Shown here: in pieces, positions 5,197 through 6,745 of the stretch
How positions within the stretch are numbered: the first letter of the stretch is position 1
How the letters are laid out: each line of letters opens with the position of its first letter
Notes under the pieces: model-generated
What the model was told of the DNA's origin: nothing
Databases searched by the model: none
What the model saw: only the letters and a program-made list of their open reading frames with translations
Program-made: the position numbers and the translations under genes
Origin: Alphaproteobacteria bacterium
GTDB taxonomy: Bacteria; Pseudomonadota; Alphaproteobacteria; Caulobacterales; Parvularculaceae
Direction: 5' to 3'
Assembly (NCBI GenBank): GCA_030428745.1
Contig: JAUIEG010000146.1
Location: 1 to 6,745, forward strand
Length of the DNA: 6,745 bases

Positions 5197-6390
5197 ATGG
5201 CGCAATACCGAACGATTGACGATCTTGATGTCGCGGGAAAACGCGTTCTGGTGCGCGTCGATTTCAACGTGCCCATGAAAGACGGTGTTGTCACCGACGC
5301 CACCCGGATCGAGCGCGCCCTGCCGACCATTCAGGAGCTTTCAAAAAAGGGGGCGAAGGTTCTCCTTCTTTCCCATTTTGGGCGGCCGAAAGGCAAGGCC
5401 GATCCGGAAATGTCCTTGAAGCCGGTGGCCAAGGCGCTTGAGAAATTTCTCGGCGGGCCGGTTGAATTCGCCGAAGATTGCATTGGCGATGAAGCGAAGA
5501 AAACCGTCAAGCGCATGCTCGACGGCGATGTCGCTGTTTTTGAAAACACCCGGTTCCATGCGGGCGAAGAAAAGAACGATCCTGACTTCGCAAAAGCGCT
5601 CGCCGAAAATGGCGACATTTATGTGAATGACGCGTTCTCCGCCGCGCATCGCGCCCACGCCTCGACTGAGGGGATTGCACATCTTCTCCCGTCTGCGGCG
5701 GGCCGCGCCATGGAGCGTGAGCTGGATTATCTCAAATCCGCCTTGTCAGCGCCGGTGCGCCCGATGATGGCGGTGGTCGGCGGCGCCAAAGTTTCGACCA
5801 AGATCGAACTCCTGCTGAACCTCGTCGGCAAGGCTGACATACTCGCCGTCGGCGGCGGTATGGCGAACACATTCTTGTTCGCGAAAGGAATTTCTGTCGG
5901 CAAGTCGCTGTGCGAGCCGGACCTCGCCGACACTGCGCGCGAGATCATGACCCAGGCGTCGGCTAAAGGCTGTGAGATCATCCTGCCGCTCGATGTGGTT
6001 GTCGCCAAAGAGTTCAAGGAAGGCGCTGACCGGGAAGTCAAAGCCGCCGACGCGGTTGGCGACGACGACATGATCCTCGATCTTGGTCCCGACACGGTGA
6101 ACCTGATTGCGGAAAAGATAGAAGCCGCCAAGACACTGGTCTGGAATGGCCCGCTCGGCGCTTTTGAAATTAAGCCGTTCGATACGGCGACCGTGGAGGC
6201 GGCGCGTTACGCCGCCAAACGCGTTAAAGACGACGGTCTTGTGGCCGTCGCGGGCGGGGGGGACACGGTCGCGGCGCTTGCCTCAGCGGGCGTGGAAGAC
6301 GATTTCACTTATGTTTCAACGGCGGGCGGCGCGTTCCTCGAATGGCTTGAGGGCAAAACGCTGCCGGGCGTGGCGGCGCTGGAAGATTAG
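5197..6390 (+). CDS. pgk: Phosphoglycerate kinase
   Basis: The enzyme transfers a phosphate between 1,3-bisphosphoglycerate and ADP, giving 3-phosphoglycerate and ATP, and runs in reverse in gluconeogenesis. The 397-residue product is full length for a bacterial enzyme. The N-terminal, substrate-binding domain shows RVDFNVP (20-26), SHFGRP (59-64), ENTRF (116-120) and AFSAAHRAHAS (146-156). The C-terminal nucleotide-binding domain shows GGAKVSTK (195-202), GGGMANTFL (219-227), WNGPLGAFE (316-324), GGGDT (353-357) and STAGGAFLEWLEGK (374-387). Nothing is missing. The start ATG has a modest ribosome site, AGGGA (5187-5191), 5 nt upstream, overlapping the lipoprotein stop codon; pgk translation may thus depend on ribosomes finishing the lipoprotein gene. 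GAPDH, which supplies its substrate, is encoded two genes upstream. Confidence 0.97.
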   Translation: MAQYRTIDDLDVAGKRVLVRVDFNVPMKDGVVTDATRIERALPTIQELSKKGAKVLLLSHFGRPKGKADPEMSLKPVAKALEKFLGGPVEFAEDCIGDEAKKTVKRMLDGDVAVFENTRFHAGEEKNDPDFAKALAENGDIYVNDAFSAAHRAHASTEGIAHLLPSAAGRAMERELDYLKSALSAPVRPMMAVVGGAKVSTKIELLLNLVGKADILAVGGGMANTFLFAKGISVGKSLCEPDLADTAREIMTQASAKGCEIILPLDVVVAKEFKEGADREVKAADAVGDDDMILDLGPDTVNLIAEKIEAAKTLVWNGPLGAFEIKPFDTATVEAARYAAKRVKDDGLVAVAGGGDTVAALASAGVEDDFTYVSTAGGAFLEWLEGKTLPGVAALED

Positions 6391-6394
6391 CCAG

Positions 6395-6409
6395 TGCGGT
6401 TGTTCCGCA
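6395..6409 (+). other. Small hairpin in the pgk-fba gap
   Basis: TGCGG (6395-6399) and CCGCA (6405-6409) form a 5-bp stem with a TTGTT loop, followed by AATTTTA. The short stem and interrupted T-stretch make it at best a weak attenuator or an RNA-processing point inside the operon. It lies 8 nt upstream of the ribosome site of fba. Confidence 0.25.
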
Positions 6410-6428
6410 AATTTTACGGGAGTTACCG

Positions 6429-6745
6429 ATGACGAACGCGAAGATGGCCGATCAGGCTGCAAACAAAGACGGGTTTATCGCCGCCCTCGATCAATCGGGC
6501 GGGTCGACGCCGAAAGCGCTCAAGCTTTATGGCGTTGATGAAAGCCAATGGTCGAACGACGAGGAAATGTTCGGGCTGATCCATGACATGCGGGCGCGGA
6601 TCATCAAGTCACCGGCGTTCACCGGCGACAAGGTGATGGGCGCGATCCTGTTCGAGCGCACCATGGACGGCGAGATCGACGGAACGCCGACCGCGCAATA
6701 TCTCTGGGAAAAGCGCGGCGTTGTTCCGTTTCTCAAAGTGGACAA
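6429..6745 (+). CDS. fba: Fructose-bisphosphate aldolase class I, N-terminal part (runs off the window)
   Basis: The enzyme cleaves fructose-1,6-bisphosphate into dihydroxyacetone phosphate and glyceraldehyde-3-phosphate, or joins them in reverse. The 105 codons present carry the class I block A-A-L-D-Q-S-G-G-S-T-P-K-A-L (18-31), with Asp21 in the place of the active-site Asp33 of muscle aldolase. They also carry GAILFERTMD (71-80) and PFLKVD (100-105), whose Lys103 corresponds to the substrate-binding Lys107. The Schiff-base lysine lies further downstream and is not visible. Class I aldolases need no metal, unlike the zinc-dependent class II enzymes, and the sequence shows no class II features. 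About a third of the usual length is present. The ATG at 6429 follows GGGAG (6418-6422) by 6 nt; a later in-frame ATG at 6444 lacks such a site. It lies 38 nt after pgk in the same orientation and probably belongs to the same operon. Confidence 0.9.
   Translation, partial: MTNAKMADQAANKDGFIAALDQSGGSTPKALKLYGVDESQWSNDEEMFGLIHDMRARIIKSPAFTGDKVMGAILFERTMDGEIDGTPTAQYLWEKRGVVPFLKVD

Overview
The window reads as ordinary, gene-dense chromosomal DNA of an alphaproteobacterium. The proteins have an alphaproteobacterial flavour, zapA is paired with a short DUF4164-type coiled-coil gene, and GC-rich third positions dominate. A Caulobacterales or Parvularculales-like lineage is a guess from gene order and protein style; no marker gene here proves it.

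Layout. Positions 1-110 (minus) hold the N-terminus of an isoaspartyl peptidase/L-asparaginase (iaaA-like). It diverges from gpmA (217-933, plus), the 2,3-bisphosphoglycerate-dependent phosphoglycerate mutase. gpmA converges, with only 5 nt between stop codons, on a two-gene minus-strand unit: the small coiled-coil protein (1278-1511) followed by zapA (939-1265). A 159-bp divergent control region (1512-1670) then leads into a plus-strand central-carbon cluster: tkt (1671-3656), gap (3668-4675), a small lipoprotein gene of unknown function (4736-5188), pgk (5197-6390) and class I fructose-bisphosphate aldolase (6429 to the window end, partial).

How the genes work together. Transketolase exchanges C2 units between pentose and triose/hexose phosphates. 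Aldolase, GAPDH, phosphoglycerate kinase and phosphoglycerate mutase are steps of lower glycolysis and gluconeogenesis. The four enzymes of the plus-strand cluster share fructose-6-phosphate, glyceraldehyde-3-phosphate and 1,3-bisphosphoglycerate as linking metabolites. Tight spacing, with stop codons lying inside the next gene's Shine-Dalgarno sequence, points to an operon.

Most of the window is housekeeping, and I see no defence system, mobile element, CRISPR array or RNA gene. Three things deserve a second look. The first is the gap-to-lipoprotein gap: an 11-codon mini-ORF (M-R-R-C-C-P-W-S-R-R-R) has its own possible ribosome site, is folded almost wholly into a GC-rich hairpin, and has its stop inside the next possible Shine-Dalgarno. 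The second is the cysteine-rich lipoprotein sitting between gap and pgk. The third is a perfect 7-bp inverted repeat surrounding a TTGACC element upstream of tkt, a candidate operator.
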